Assembly (NCBI GenBank): GCA_964401385.1
Contig: CAYNYF010000110.1
Coordinates: forward strand, 1 to 9,428
Direction: 5' to 3'
Length of the DNA stretch: 9,428 nucleotides
DNA from: CAYNYF01 sp964401385
GTDB lineage: Bacteria > Planctomycetota > Phycisphaerae > SM23-33
A program made the translations under genes and the position numbers. This document shows positions 1-7,084 of the stretch, piece after piece; position 1 is the stretch's first letter, and every line of letters starts with the position of its first letter. The notes beneath the pieces are model-generated. The model ran no database searches and was not told the origin of the DNA. It saw only the letters and a list, made by a program, of their open reading frames with translations.

Positions 1-2
1 AA

Positions 3-76
3 AGGCGGCAGTGGGATTCGAACCCACGAATAACGGATTTGCAATCCGTCGCCTTAGTCCACTTGGCTATGCCGCC
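3..76 (-). tRNA. tRNA-Cys (GCA anticodon)
   Basis: Read on the minus strand this folds as a full tRNA. The 7-bp acceptor stem pairs GGCGGCA with TGCCGCC, and the anticodon stem ACGGA/TCCGT encloses the loop TTGCAAA with anticodon GCA. The T arm carries GGTTCGAAT. The discriminator base is U (position 3), which is the expected identity element for tRNA-Cys. CCA is not encoded, so a CCA-adding enzyme must complete the end. It lies 88 bp downstream of the big operon in the same direction but has its own promoter at 89-117. Confidence 0.97.
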
Positions 77-88
77 GCACTGGTCGCA

Positions 89-117
89 AGTATAGACGCA
101 ATCGCGTCCGCGTTCAA
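89..117 (-). promoter_or_regulatory. sigma70-like promoter of tRNA-Cys
   Basis: On the minus strand, TTGAAC (112-117) is followed by a 17-nt spacer and TATACT (89-94). These match the -35 and -10 consensus at 4/6 and 5/6 positions. Initiation would fall about 6 nt before the first base of the tRNA. The spacing and position next to a stable RNA gene make it convincing. Readthrough from the upstream operon is also possible, because I see no hairpin plus T-tract terminator between 77 and 164. Confidence 0.75.
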
Positions 118-164
118 ACCTCTGGGCCCGCTCTCGGCCGCTCTGCTGGCGCCGCTTGCCGGGC

Positions 165-2876
165 CTACCGGCTCCGGCCGGGCCTCTGCGCGCGGCCCCG
201 TAGCAGCTCTTTGGCTCTATCCTCCAGGGCGGCGAACCCGCTGCGGAACCCGCCCAGGTTCCAGCCCTTGAAACGCCGCAGTTGGCGTATCTGAAGCAGC
301 ACGTCATTAAGTACGTCGGCATCGCTGCCGTACGCGGCCAGAAAGAACTGGAGCCGCTCCAGTTGCGCCCGCCACCAAGCCTCTGAATCTTCCGGCAGCC
401 CGCGGATCAGCCGCTCGTATTGCTCGCTCGCGGCCTGGTAATCGCCCAGGCGGCGATGGCAGCGAGCGATTCCCCGGATGTTGTCGCCGTCCTTCGGCCT
501 TTGCTTGTGCAGCCGCTCATACCGCCGCAGGGCGTCTTGGGCCTCTTCCTTGGTCCCGAACTCATACGCGCCGGCCAGGGCCTGGGCGAACCGGTACATC
601 TTCTTGTCCTTTTCCGGATCGTCCCGGTACTTGCTCTCGGCAAACTTGTACAGCCGCTCGGCGAAGGCCTTGTAGGCCTGGCGGTACTTCGCCAGCTCCT
701 TGGCCGAGCGCGGGTCCGTCCGGATCTCCAGCCGGGCGATGCGGGTGCGAATCTGGGCAATCGTCGCCGCCACCAGTTTCTCGGCGCCGCGCAGCGCCTG
801 TAGCTCCCGGATGGCCTGCTCAGTCTGCCCGGATTCCAACTGGACGCGAACGACGAACTCGCGGCTGATGCTTTCGATGTCGGGCACGTCCGGCCACTGC
901 TTGGGGGCGTCCCGGGCGGCCTGGATGGCTTTGGCCGGATCCTCGAGGATCTCCCGGTAGAGCTGGGCCTCCAGCAGGTGGCACTTGGCCGCCCAGGCGC
1001 GGACGAGCTTGGCCCGCGCCGGCGGGGCCTCGGCGAGGTACTTGCCGGCCCGGGCGCGATACTCTTGCAGCTCGCCCACCAGGCGCAGGGCCGCCCGCCG
1101 CGCGCCGTAGCCGGTGCCGTGATCGGCCAGGGCGCGCTGCACGCTCAGGTCCAGAATCCTGTAGGCGGAGTGCATCCGCAGCTCCGAGTCGCTCGGGACC
1201 TTGCTGAAGGCCACGATCGCCTCCGGGACCTGCCCGAGCGTCTCGTACTGGATCCCCAGATCGTAGTAGTACAGCGGGATCTTCGGGTCGGATTCCGCCC
1301 AGCCGCCCACCAGCACCTTCAAGGCGTCGCGGTAATTCTCGATGAAGCTCTCGTCCAACTGACGCGGCTCGAGGCCCTTTTCCTCCAGGTAGCCGTGGAT
1401 GCTCTTGACGGCGTTCATGGCGGCGTCCTTGCCGCGGGGGTCGCTCTTGCCATACAACTGCGCGAACCTGCGGAAGTAGCTCGCCGCGGACAGATTCTGC
1501 CGCTGCGCGTTCTTGATCACGCCCAGGTACCACAGAGCCGTGGCGTGAATCTTGGTACCCTCGTACTCCTTCTTGTCGACGCTCTGGAACTTGGCCGCCG
1601 CCTCGGCGAGGGCCTGGGGCGTTTTCTTGTTGAAATACCAGATGCCAAGGGCGACTTCCGTTTTCGGCCCCCGCTTGCCGGGGTCGGTGCGGGCCAGCTT
1701 CGGGCCGATCACCTCCATGAAGGCCTCGCGGTACTCCGGGCGCTCGGCCACGAAGTCCAGCAGGACCTGCACGGACTGCCCTTCCAGCTCCGCCGCCCGC
1801 TTCGGGTCGGAGGCCTTAACCGAGGCGGCCTGCACCTCCAGCAGGCGGCTTCTCAGCAGGCTGGCCTGCATCTCGGCCGCCACCGGCCCCATGGCCTCCC
1901 GGCCGATCGTGGTGAAGTCCTTCTCGATGAACGTGTCGGCCTGGGCGAACTTTCCCTGCTCGATCAGGCACCGCGCCTGCTCGAACAGGGCCTTCAGCCG
2001 AACCGGCCCGGCGCCCTTGTCCGCCGCCCGTCTCAGCAGAGACATGGCGCTATTCCACTCTCCCAGCTCGCGCGCGGCCATCCCCGAAAGCAGCAGCGAG
2101 TCGAACTTCACGCCGCTGGCGTTGTCGCCCTCGTTGGCCCAGTCGGCCAGATCCTCCATCACCCTGTGCAGCAGCAGCTTGCGTTCGGTAACGGCCTCGG
2201 CCTTGCCGGAACGGGGCAGGACCATGCCACGATGGAAGCGGACCCACGAGCCGCGGTAGCGAGCCTCGGCGACCAGGGCCTCCAGCCGGTAGAGCATGCC
2301 GGTGACGATCTTGTCGTCATCCCGGTTCCAGTCGTCCAGCGTCATCTCCATCCGTCTCATCAACGGATCGAGAACGCCCAGGGCGCTCTTGGTGGCTTTC
2401 TCGACGGCCTGTTCGTCGCCGGCCCTGGCGAGAAAGTACTGGAGCCGTTGGACGGTGCCGCGGGTCTTGGTGATGCCCTCCGTAACCACGCGGTCGAGAC
2501 TGTAGCGGTAGTGCCGCAGCAGCTCCCGGCCGGTCTTGGCGTTCCTGGTGAGCTTGATCAGCTCGTCCTGGCTGGCAATCGCCTCATCCAGCAGCTTGTT
2601 CCGGGCGTTTTCGTCCTCGATTCTCGCGGCCCCGGCGATCTTGGCCTGAATCCTCAGGAACTTGCGCTGGATGTCATCGGCCTTATCCGACAGCTCCGGC
2701 AGCGCGTTCAGCAGCTCGGTCATCTGGAGTTCTTTGAGCCTGGTGGCCAGGCGGGACTCGTCCAGCCTCTCGTACGCGCTGGCGGGCTTGCTTGGGTCCT
2801 GCCCCAGCGCAGGCCAGGTGAAGACCGCTGCCGCGGCCCATGCAGCCGCCCATCGGAATGTCTTCAACATCACCAT
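165..2876 (-). CDS. Large secreted TPR-type helical-repeat protein
   Basis: This protein of about 903 residues is the last gene of the operon. It opens with a signal peptide: a basic start, a hydrophobic Ala/Trp-rich stretch, then ALG-Q as a likely cleavage site near residue 25. The rest is almost wholly alpha-helical, without cysteine clusters or catalytic motifs. Recognisable TPR-like pairs lie near residues 447-475, 535-562 and 797-830 (for example YYYDLGIQYETLGQVPEA and GIARCHRRLGDYQAASEQYE), with degenerate repeats elsewhere. It is most likely a periplasmic scaffold or binding protein. The frame reaches a TTG at 2885, but ATG at 2876 (or 2870) looks the more natural start; none has a clear Shine-Dalgarno site. 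It begins 27 bp after the second ExbD gene, so a partner role with the ExbB/ExbD complex is likely (inference). The precise function is unknown. Confidence 0.88.
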   Translation of the reverse strand: MVMLKTFRWAAAWAAAAVFTWPALGQDPSKPASAYERLDESRLATRLKELQMTELLNALPELSDKADDIQRKFLRIQAKIAGAARIEDENARNKLLDEAIASQDELIKLTRNAKTGRELLRHYRYSLDRVVTEGITKTRGTVQRLQYFLARAGDEQAVEKATKSALGVLDPLMRRMEMTLDDWNRDDDKIVTGMLYRLEALVAEARYRGSWVRFHRGMVLPRSGKAEAVTERKLLLHRVMEDLADWANEGDNASGVKFDSLLLSGMAARELGEWNSAMSLLRRAADKGAGPVRLKALFEQARCLIEQGKFAQADTFIEKDFTTIGREAMGPVAAEMQASLLRSRLLEVQAASVKASDPKRAAELEGQSVQVLLDFVAERPEYREAFMEVIGPKLARTDPGKRGPKTEVALGIWYFNKKTPQALAEAAAKFQSVDKKEYEGTKIHATALWYLGVIKNAQRQNLSAASYFRRFAQLYGKSDPRGKDAAMNAVKSIHGYLEEKGLEPRQLDESFIENYRDALKVLVGGWAESDPKIPLYYYDLGIQYETLGQVPEAIVAFSKVPSDSELRMHSAYRILDLSVQRALADHGTGYGARRAALRLVGELQEYRARAGKYLAEAPPARAKLVRAWAAKCHLLEAQLYREILEDPAKAIQAARDAPKQWPDVPDIESISREFVVRVQLESGQTEQAIRELQALRGAEKLVAATIAQIRTRIARLEIRTDPRSAKELAKYRQAYKAFAERLYKFAESKYRDDPEKDKKMYRFAQALAGAYEFGTKEEAQDALRRYERLHKQRPKDGDNIRGIARCHRRLGDYQAASEQYERLIRGLPEDSEAWWRAQLERLQFFLAAYGSDADVLNDVLLQIRQLRRFKGWNLGGFRSGFAALEDRAKELLRGRAQRPGRSR

Positions 2877-2903
2877 CTTTGGCAAGCTCGCCGCCCGAGG
2901 CCG

Positions 2904-3416
2904 TCATTGCCCGCTGGCGGCCAGGCCGATCCGCTTGTAGCCGGCCACCAGTGCCTGGTTGAACGAGTTGACAACGTGCTGCCAGCGGACCTTGCCCATG
3001 GGCTTGATTACCACCGGCACCTTTTCCGGGTTTTCGTTCTCGGCGAACTGCACCAGGTAGCCGTACAGGCCGGCGGCGTCGTCGAACTTCAGCGTGGTCC
3101 CTTCGATGCGGAACTCGGCCCTGTCCAGCACCTTCGGGTCCGCGTGGGCATAGACGTTGATCTGGATCGGCTCCACCCAGGCGGTGGGCTTGGTATAGCC
3201 GCTGAGGTCCGGCAGGTTGGCCGGTATCAGCCCTTCGTCGATCCGGAACGTGCAGGCCAGCAGGAAGAACAGCAGCAACTGGAACACCACGTCGATCATT
3301 GGCGTCAGCGGCGGCTGCATCACCGGCGGGCCCTGCTGCTTGGCCCGCGCCTTGCGCGCGGAGACGTACCGGCCCAAGCCGTTGTCCGCCGGCTGTTGGC
3401 TGCGTCGGGCCGCCAT
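2904..3416 (-). CDS. ExbD/TolR-family proton-channel subunit (second copy)
   Basis: About 170 residues with the ExbD plan: a basic cytoplasmic N-terminus, one transmembrane helix and a periplasmic domain. The helix carries LTPMIDVVFQLLLFFLLA, with the proton-relay Asp at about residue 42. The periplasmic domain ends in the family pattern VVIKPMGKVRWQHVV...AGYKRIGLAASG. In ExbB/ExbD complexes this Asp takes part in proton flow that powers periplasmic work. The N-terminal tail is long (about 35 residues before the helix) and Arg/Lys/Gln-rich. The start region reads GTGATG. ATG at 3416 is preferred because a GGAGG lies 7 nt upstream and it overlaps the previous gene's TGA by one base; GTG at 3419 would give a 4-base overlap. 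Either way it is translationally coupled to the first ExbD gene. It is not a duplicate: outside the helix the two share little sequence. Confidence 0.93.
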   Translation of the reverse strand: MAARRSQQPADNGLGRYVSARKARAKQQGPPVMQPPLTPMIDVVFQLLLFFLLACTFRIDEGLIPANLPDLSGYTKPTAWVEPIQINVYAHADPKVLDRAEFRIEGTTLKFDDAAGLYGYLVQFAENENPEKVPVVIKPMGKVRWQHVVNSFNQALVAGYKRIGLAASGQ

Positions 3417-3928
3417 CACGTCCCCTCCCCGCGCACGGCGGTGATGTACATCCTGCCCAGCCTGGCCTCTTGCAGAGCCTGAAGGACCGGCTCGATCTCC
3501 TGAAAGTAAATGCCCCTGTCGGCGCGGAGCTCCACCGTGAAGGCGCCGGAGCCGGCTTTGCCCTCGCCGGCCTCGCTGGACTCGGCTTGGCGCCGAAACT
3601 GGATCAGCCGGGCGATGAGGCCGTCGATGTCTTTCTTGTCGAAGCGGTCGACGCTGATGCGATATTCCCTGGCCAGACCGCGGAGCGTCTCATCTTCGTC
3701 AATTTCAGCATCGGTGTGCGGAACGACGTTGACGACGACTTTGTTCAGCTCGTACTCCTTGGCGACGTTCCTGTCCGGCTTTGGCAGCTCAATGCGGACG
3801 TACTCCTGCGAGGCAAGCTGCGTGGTCAGGATGAAGAAGATGATCAACTGGAAGGTGCAGTCGATCATGGGGGTCATGTTGAAGGCAACCCGCGCCCGCC
3901 CCGTTCTGTATACCATGCTTTGCGGCAA
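3416..3928 (-). CDS. ExbD/TolR-family proton-channel subunit (first copy)
   Basis: This 170-residue ExbD-like protein has a short basic N-terminus and one transmembrane helix with MTPMIDCTFQLIIFFILT, where D23 is the conserved protonatable Asp. The periplasmic domain ends FTVELRADRGIYFQEIEPVL...GRMYITAVRG, matching the usual ExbD C-terminal half. A Ser/Glu/Gly/Lys-rich insert (SSEAGEGKAGSG) interrupts the domain near residues 126-137. The start is TTG at 3928, because a perfect AGGAGG sits 6 nt upstream; the alternative ATG at 3916 is 18 nt from that site. It follows the ExbB-like gene by 23 bp, the standard exbB-exbD order. It is expected to dimerise in the inner membrane within an ExbB pentamer, either as a homodimer or with the second ExbD (unknown). 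Confidence 0.93.
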   Translation of the reverse strand: MPQSMVYRTGRARVAFNMTPMIDCTFQLIIFFILTTQLASQEYVRIELPKPDRNVAKEYELNKVVVNVVPHTDAEIDEDETLRGLAREYRISVDRFDKKDIDGLIARLIQFRRQAESSEAGEGKAGSGAFTVELRADRGIYFQEIEPVLQALQEARLGRMYITAVRGEGT

Positions 3929-3934
3929 GGCCCG

Positions 3935-3940
3935 CCTCCT
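3935..3940 (-). promoter_or_regulatory. Perfect Shine-Dalgarno site deciding a TTG start
   Basis: The minus strand reads AGGAGG, then CGGGCC, then TTG at 3928. The 6-nt spacing fits the TTG and is far too long (18 nt) for the next in-frame ATG at 3916. This supports TTG initiation for the first ExbD-like gene. Confidence 0.75.
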
Positions 3941-3951
3941 TCGGCCTGGAT

Positions 3952-4722
3952 CTAACTGCCGTCCGACTCAGCCGGCTCGCCGCCGGCGGGCTTCCTTGCG
4001 CCCGGACGGAAGGTGGAGATGATCTCCTGCCCGATCACCGTGGCCTCGCTGGCGAGGGCATCGATCCGGTTGCGCATGACCGCGTACACGGCCAAGGCGG
4101 GGATCGCCACGATCAGGCCCCAGAAGGTCGTCACCAGGGCCGTGCCGACGCCGCCGGCCAGCTCGCCCGGATTCGGTATCCCCTTCTGCTCCACGATCTT
4201 GCTGAACACCTTGATCATGCCGTAGACCGTGCCCAGCAGCCCCAGCATCGGCGAGACGTTGCCGATGATGTTCAGCAGTTCGATCTTCCGCAGCAGCTTG
4301 GTCGTCCGCTCTTCCGTGGCCTCTTCCAGGGCGCGCTCCATGGCCGAGTAGCCGTGACCCGCCTCCGTCACCGCTTGGTGAACCACGTACGACAGAAAGC
4401 TCGGGTCGCCGGCGGTGTACTCGATCATCTCCCGGTACTGCTTGGCTTCGACGAAAGAGCCGATCTGCGCCCGTATCGGCTCGGGAACCATGTTGAGCCG
4501 GCGAATGCTGATGAAGTGCTCGATAATGATGGCCCAACTGGCGACGTCGACCAGGATCAGCAGCCAGCCGATGGGCCCGCCTTTGATGATGAACCAGTCA
4601 AAGTAGCTGGTCACTTCGCCCTTTGTCTTGCCGGCCTTGGCCTCCTGGGCCATGGCAGCGCCCGTAAACCACAATAGCACCAAGGCTGCAATCAGCAGGC
4701 AAATCCATGCTCTATGAACCAT
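3952..4722 (-). CDS. MotA/TolQ/ExbB-family proton channel protein
   Basis: A 256-residue channel subunit. Residues 1-25 look like a cleavable signal peptide (hydrophobic core, then AMA-Q), an extra segment absent from E. coli ExbB. Then follow TM1 (about 50-72, GPIGWLLILVDVASWAII), a cytoplasmic region (about 73-147) including a Glu-rich stretch AMERALEEATEERT, TM2 (about 150-172) with the family signature GNVSPMLGLLGTVYGMI, and TM3 (about 190-215) with GVGTALVTTFWGLIVAIPAL. ExbB pentamers surround ExbD dimers and convert proton flow into motion. ATG at 4722 is chosen because GAGGAG lies 5 nt upstream; the same open frame runs on to 5475 but that part is antisense-like shadow under another gene. 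The two ExbD genes follow directly. TM segments are by eye; the family call is firm, the pathway is not (no TonB, TolA or flagellar gene nearby). Confidence 0.95.
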   Translation of the reverse strand: MVHRAWICLLIAALVLLWFTGAAMAQEAKAGKTKGEVTSYFDWFIIKGGPIGWLLILVDVASWAIIIEHFISIRRLNMVPEPIRAQIGSFVEAKQYREMIEYTAGDPSFLSYVVHQAVTEAGHGYSAMERALEEATEERTTKLLRKIELLNIIGNVSPMLGLLGTVYGMIKVFSKIVEQKGIPNPGELAGGVGTALVTTFWGLIVAIPALAVYAVMRNRIDALASEATVIGQEIISTFRPGARKPAGGEPAESDGS

Positions 4723-4727
4723 CTGTT

Positions 4728-4733
4728 CTCCTC
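4728..4733 (-). promoter_or_regulatory. Shine-Dalgarno site of the ExbB-like gene
   Basis: GAGGAG on the minus strand lies 5 nt before ATG 4722. It fixes the start of the channel gene, whose reading frame has no stop until beyond 5475. Confidence 0.75.
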
Positions 4734-4766
4734 GTATTCTCCGCCGCCGGCAGCGTCTGCGGCATT

Positions 4767-5882
4767 TCAATCCCGCTCTTTCCTGGTTCTGGCCAGGGCG
4801 GCTCTGGCCTGTTCGGCCGCCGGCGATCCGGAAAAGCCGCTGACGACGGCCGAGTACGCCGAACGGGCCGCCCCCAGGTTCCCCAGGCGCTCGTTGACCT
4901 GCCCGGCCGAGAGCAGCGCGTGCGGGGCTTCGTCGCTGGCGGGGAAAAACACCACCGTCCGCATCAGATTCAGTCCCGCCCGCAGAAGCAGCTCGCGGGC
5001 GTCCTTGGGGTCCTTCTCCCGTTTGGCCAGCTCCGACTGCGCCCGCCCCAGCAGATACAGCGCCGAGGGCAGGTCGCCGGCCCGGAAGACCTTCAGGTTC
5101 TTCTTGACGGCCTGGGCGACCTTTTCGCACTCGCCCCGCTGGAGCCACGTATTCGCGCTCCGCAGCAGCGCGTTGGCCGAACTGGTGCGGGCCAGGGCCG
5201 CCGGCGGCGGCGTGCCGGCCGTCGGTCTGCCGCCGGAGGTGCCCAGGCTCTCTCGCAGGGCCTGGGCTTGGCCGATCCGCCCCTGCCGCTCGTGCAGCTC
5301 CGCCAGAGCCAGAACGATCGCCCCGCGATAGGCCGCCGAGGAGATCTGCTTGGCCTTCCCTTCCAGCAGGGCGACGGCCCGGTCGTTGGCCTTGCTGCCG
5401 GCCGGGGGAAGCTTCCTCGGGCGAAGGTCCAGCGTCCCCTTGGTCACCCCGGCCGCGTCGACCATCGCCAGCCACAGCTTCAGCGCCTCATCGATCTTGC
5501 CGGCCGCCGCCAGCGCCGCCATTCGCCGGTATTGAATCAGCCTCTTCCGCCAAGGCTTGTCGGTCGCCGTCGCCGCCGCGAGGTATGCCGCCGCCGCCTC
5601 GTCATACTTGCCCTTGGCGAAGAGTTCCTCGGCGGCGTTGAAACGCTTCTCCCCGGTCAGCGTAACGCTGGCCAGCTCCCGCAGCGGCTTGCTGGGCCGG
5701 CTCCCGAGGGTTCGGAAGGCGATCTGCCCGTTGTCGACGTCGGTGACCGTCACCGGGTCGTACACCAGCCCGCTGGTCAGCTTGACCACGTCGCCGGGGG
5801 CCTCGGCCGCCACCAGCAGGCAGGCCGAGGCCGCCAGCGCACACGAAGCTTTTGCCATCCGGGTCAGTTTCATTCGCTTCAC
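4767..5882 (-). CDS. Secreted TPR-repeat protein with N-terminal beta domain
   Basis: A 371-residue exported protein. A basic N-terminus and hydrophobic stretch (about 10-27, ending AEA-P) form a signal peptide; no convincing lipobox is present. Residues about 30-75 (DVVKLTSGLVYDPVTV...) alternate hydrophobic and polar residues and look like a small beta barrel of SH3-like type. From about residue 82 come TPR-like helices: FNAAEELFAKGKYDEAAAAYLAA, MAALAAAGKIDEALKLW, and near the end AGQVNERLGNLGAARSAYSAVV. A Pro/Thr/Gly-rich linker lies near 213-230. The start is GTG at 5882, whose GTGA overlaps the stop of the VWA gene by 4 bases, indicating coupled translation; ATG at 5873 is an alternative. 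It probably acts in the periplasm as an adaptor for the VWA protein or the ExbB/ExbD complex (inference from the operon). No enzyme motif is seen. Confidence 0.88.
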   Translation of the reverse strand: MKRMKLTRMAKASCALAASACLLVAAEAPGDVVKLTSGLVYDPVTVTDVDNGQIAFRTLGSRPSKPLRELASVTLTGEKRFNAAEELFAKGKYDEAAAAYLAAATATDKPWRKRLIQYRRMAALAAAGKIDEALKLWLAMVDAAGVTKGTLDLRPRKLPPAGSKANDRAVALLEGKAKQISSAAYRGAIVLALAELHERQGRIGQAQALRESLGTSGGRPTAGTPPPAALARTSSANALLRSANTWLQRGECEKVAQAVKKNLKVFRAGDLPSALYLLGRAQSELAKREKDPKDARELLLRAGLNLMRTVVFFPASDEAPHALLSAGQVNERLGNLGAARSAYSAVVSGFSGSPAAEQARAALARTRKERD

Positions 5883-7084
5883 TTAATAATCTTGAAGTCG
5901 CCCCGGTTCTCCTTGGCGATCCGGCGCATGCTATCGACAGTCTCCTGCATGCCCTTGAAATTATAAAGGATGGGATTGACCTGGACCTGGCGCGCTGCCT
6001 TGTTGTGATCCCGCAGCCAGGCGACCACCGCCTCGTTGCCGCGCAGGGTCTCCCCCGTGCGAGGTTCATACACGGCCCCCGCCCCCTCGAAACCCGCAAA
6101 TTCACCGTCGGTGAGGATGTATATCAGCTTGCCTTTCCGATCATCGGGCAGTTGCTTGAACAGCTCGAAGGCCCTGGCCAGCGCCGGGATCGGGCTGGAG
6201 CCGCTTCCGCCGGCCTGGGTCTCCCTAAGGAACTTGCCCGCGCCTCTCGTGAAGATCTCGGTGGCGGTTACGAGCCGCTTAGGGGGGTTCTCCTGGAGCT
6301 TGCCGATCCCTTTAGAGAAGAATATCACGTGGAACATTTGCGCCGGCTCCAGCCGACCGATCGAACGCAGCATCTCCTGCCGGACTTCGTCGAACCCTCG
6401 GTACATCGAGCCGCTGTTATCGACGATGTAGATGATGTAGTAGGCGTTCTTCCGGATTCCGAAGAACCTGGTCCGGGGCCCGCCGCTGCCGCCCGGGGTC
6501 AGGCCGAAAGGCGCCGACCGCCCGCTGGCGGAGTCGCCCAGGGCCCCGTAAATGCTGATCTGCTTTTCGGTCTCGCCGGTGTCGGTGTTGGCGATCGTCG
6601 AGTCGCGCCGGGACCACGCCGCCTGGTTGGTAACCTCCAGCGACCGGGCCTCCAGCTCCGGGTTGCTCTGCCCCGGATTGATCCGGTCGGTCAGACGCTC
6701 CACCACGTCCAGGTCCGGGGTGCCGCGGATTTCGGCCCGCACCCCCTGCTCGCGCATCACGATCACGATGAACGCCAGGATGACCAGCACCCCGGCGTGG
6801 AAGAACGCGCTGATGACCCAGGGCATCACCTTGGCCATCACGCCCATCAGCGCGTCCTGGCCGTCGTCGAGGACCTCCTGCTCGGCCGGCCCGCCGAGCG
6901 GGGTGGGCGGCTCGACCTGGCCAGTCTCGTCGGCGGCGCCCGGCACCTGCGGCCGCGGCAGCGACGCCACGCCCGCCGGCACCTGGACCTTTGCCCTGCA
7001 ATACGGGCACTTGACCATGGCCGCGGGCTCCGCCTCCGCGCTCAGAAGCCTGCCGCATTTCTCACATCGAAATTCCACGGCCAC
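5879..7084 (-). CDS. Membrane-anchored VWA-domain protein with N-terminal zinc ribbon
   Basis: This 401-residue protein is the first gene of the operon. Residues 1-35 form a zinc ribbon (C7xxC10 and C26PYC29). A disordered Pro/Gly stretch follows, then one transmembrane helix (about 86-110). From about residue 211 comes a VWA domain: YYIIYIVDNSGSM gives the metal-binding MIDAS motif DxSxS (D222, S224, S226), GGSGSSPIPAL is the likely second MIDAS loop (Ser where Thr is common), and LIYILTDGEF gives D326. By the usual topology the ribbon is cytoplasmic and the VWA domain periplasmic. VWA domains bind protein partners through a divalent metal. The start is GTG 7084, with GGAG 7 nt upstream and an in-frame TGA two codons before it. 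VWA-plus-TPR gene sets recall the Bacteroides BatA-E operon, but ExbB/ExbD here makes a different context. Substrate unknown. Confidence 0.92.
   Translation of the reverse strand: MAVEFRCEKCGRLLSAEAEPAAMVKCPYCRAKVQVPAGVASLPRPQVPGAADETGQVEPPTPLGGPAEQEVLDDGQDALMGVMAKVMPWVISAFFHAGVLVILAFIVIVMREQGVRAEIRGTPDLDVVERLTDRINPGQSNPELEARSLEVTNQAAWSRRDSTIANTDTGETEKQISIYGALGDSASGRSAPFGLTPGGSGGPRTRFFGIRKNAYYIIYIVDNSGSMYRGFDEVRQEMLRSIGRLEPAQMFHVIFFSKGIGKLQENPPKRLVTATEIFTRGAGKFLRETQAGGSGSSPIPALARAFELFKQLPDDRKGKLIYILTDGEFAGFEGAGAVYEPRTGETLRGNEAVVAWLRDHNKAARQVQVNPILYNFKGMQETVDSMRRIAKENRGDFKIIK

Noticed and set aside
1..76. tRNA-Cys (or tRNA-Leu at 7452) as an attachment site of an integrated element
   Set aside because: No integrase gene and no repeated tRNA 3' end were found in the window.
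978..3482. An 834-codon open frame on the plus strand opposite the large TPR and second ExbD genes
   Set aside because: GC-rich genes commonly leave the opposite strand open. The product is Leu/Gly/Arg/Gln-rich without domains, while the minus strand has clear signal peptide, TPR and ExbD features.
4723..5475. Upstream extension of the ExbB reading frame, giving a 507-residue fusion
   Set aside because: The extension is low-complexity Arg/Gly/Pro sequence under the TPR gene. The signal peptide and GAGGAG site place the start at 4722.
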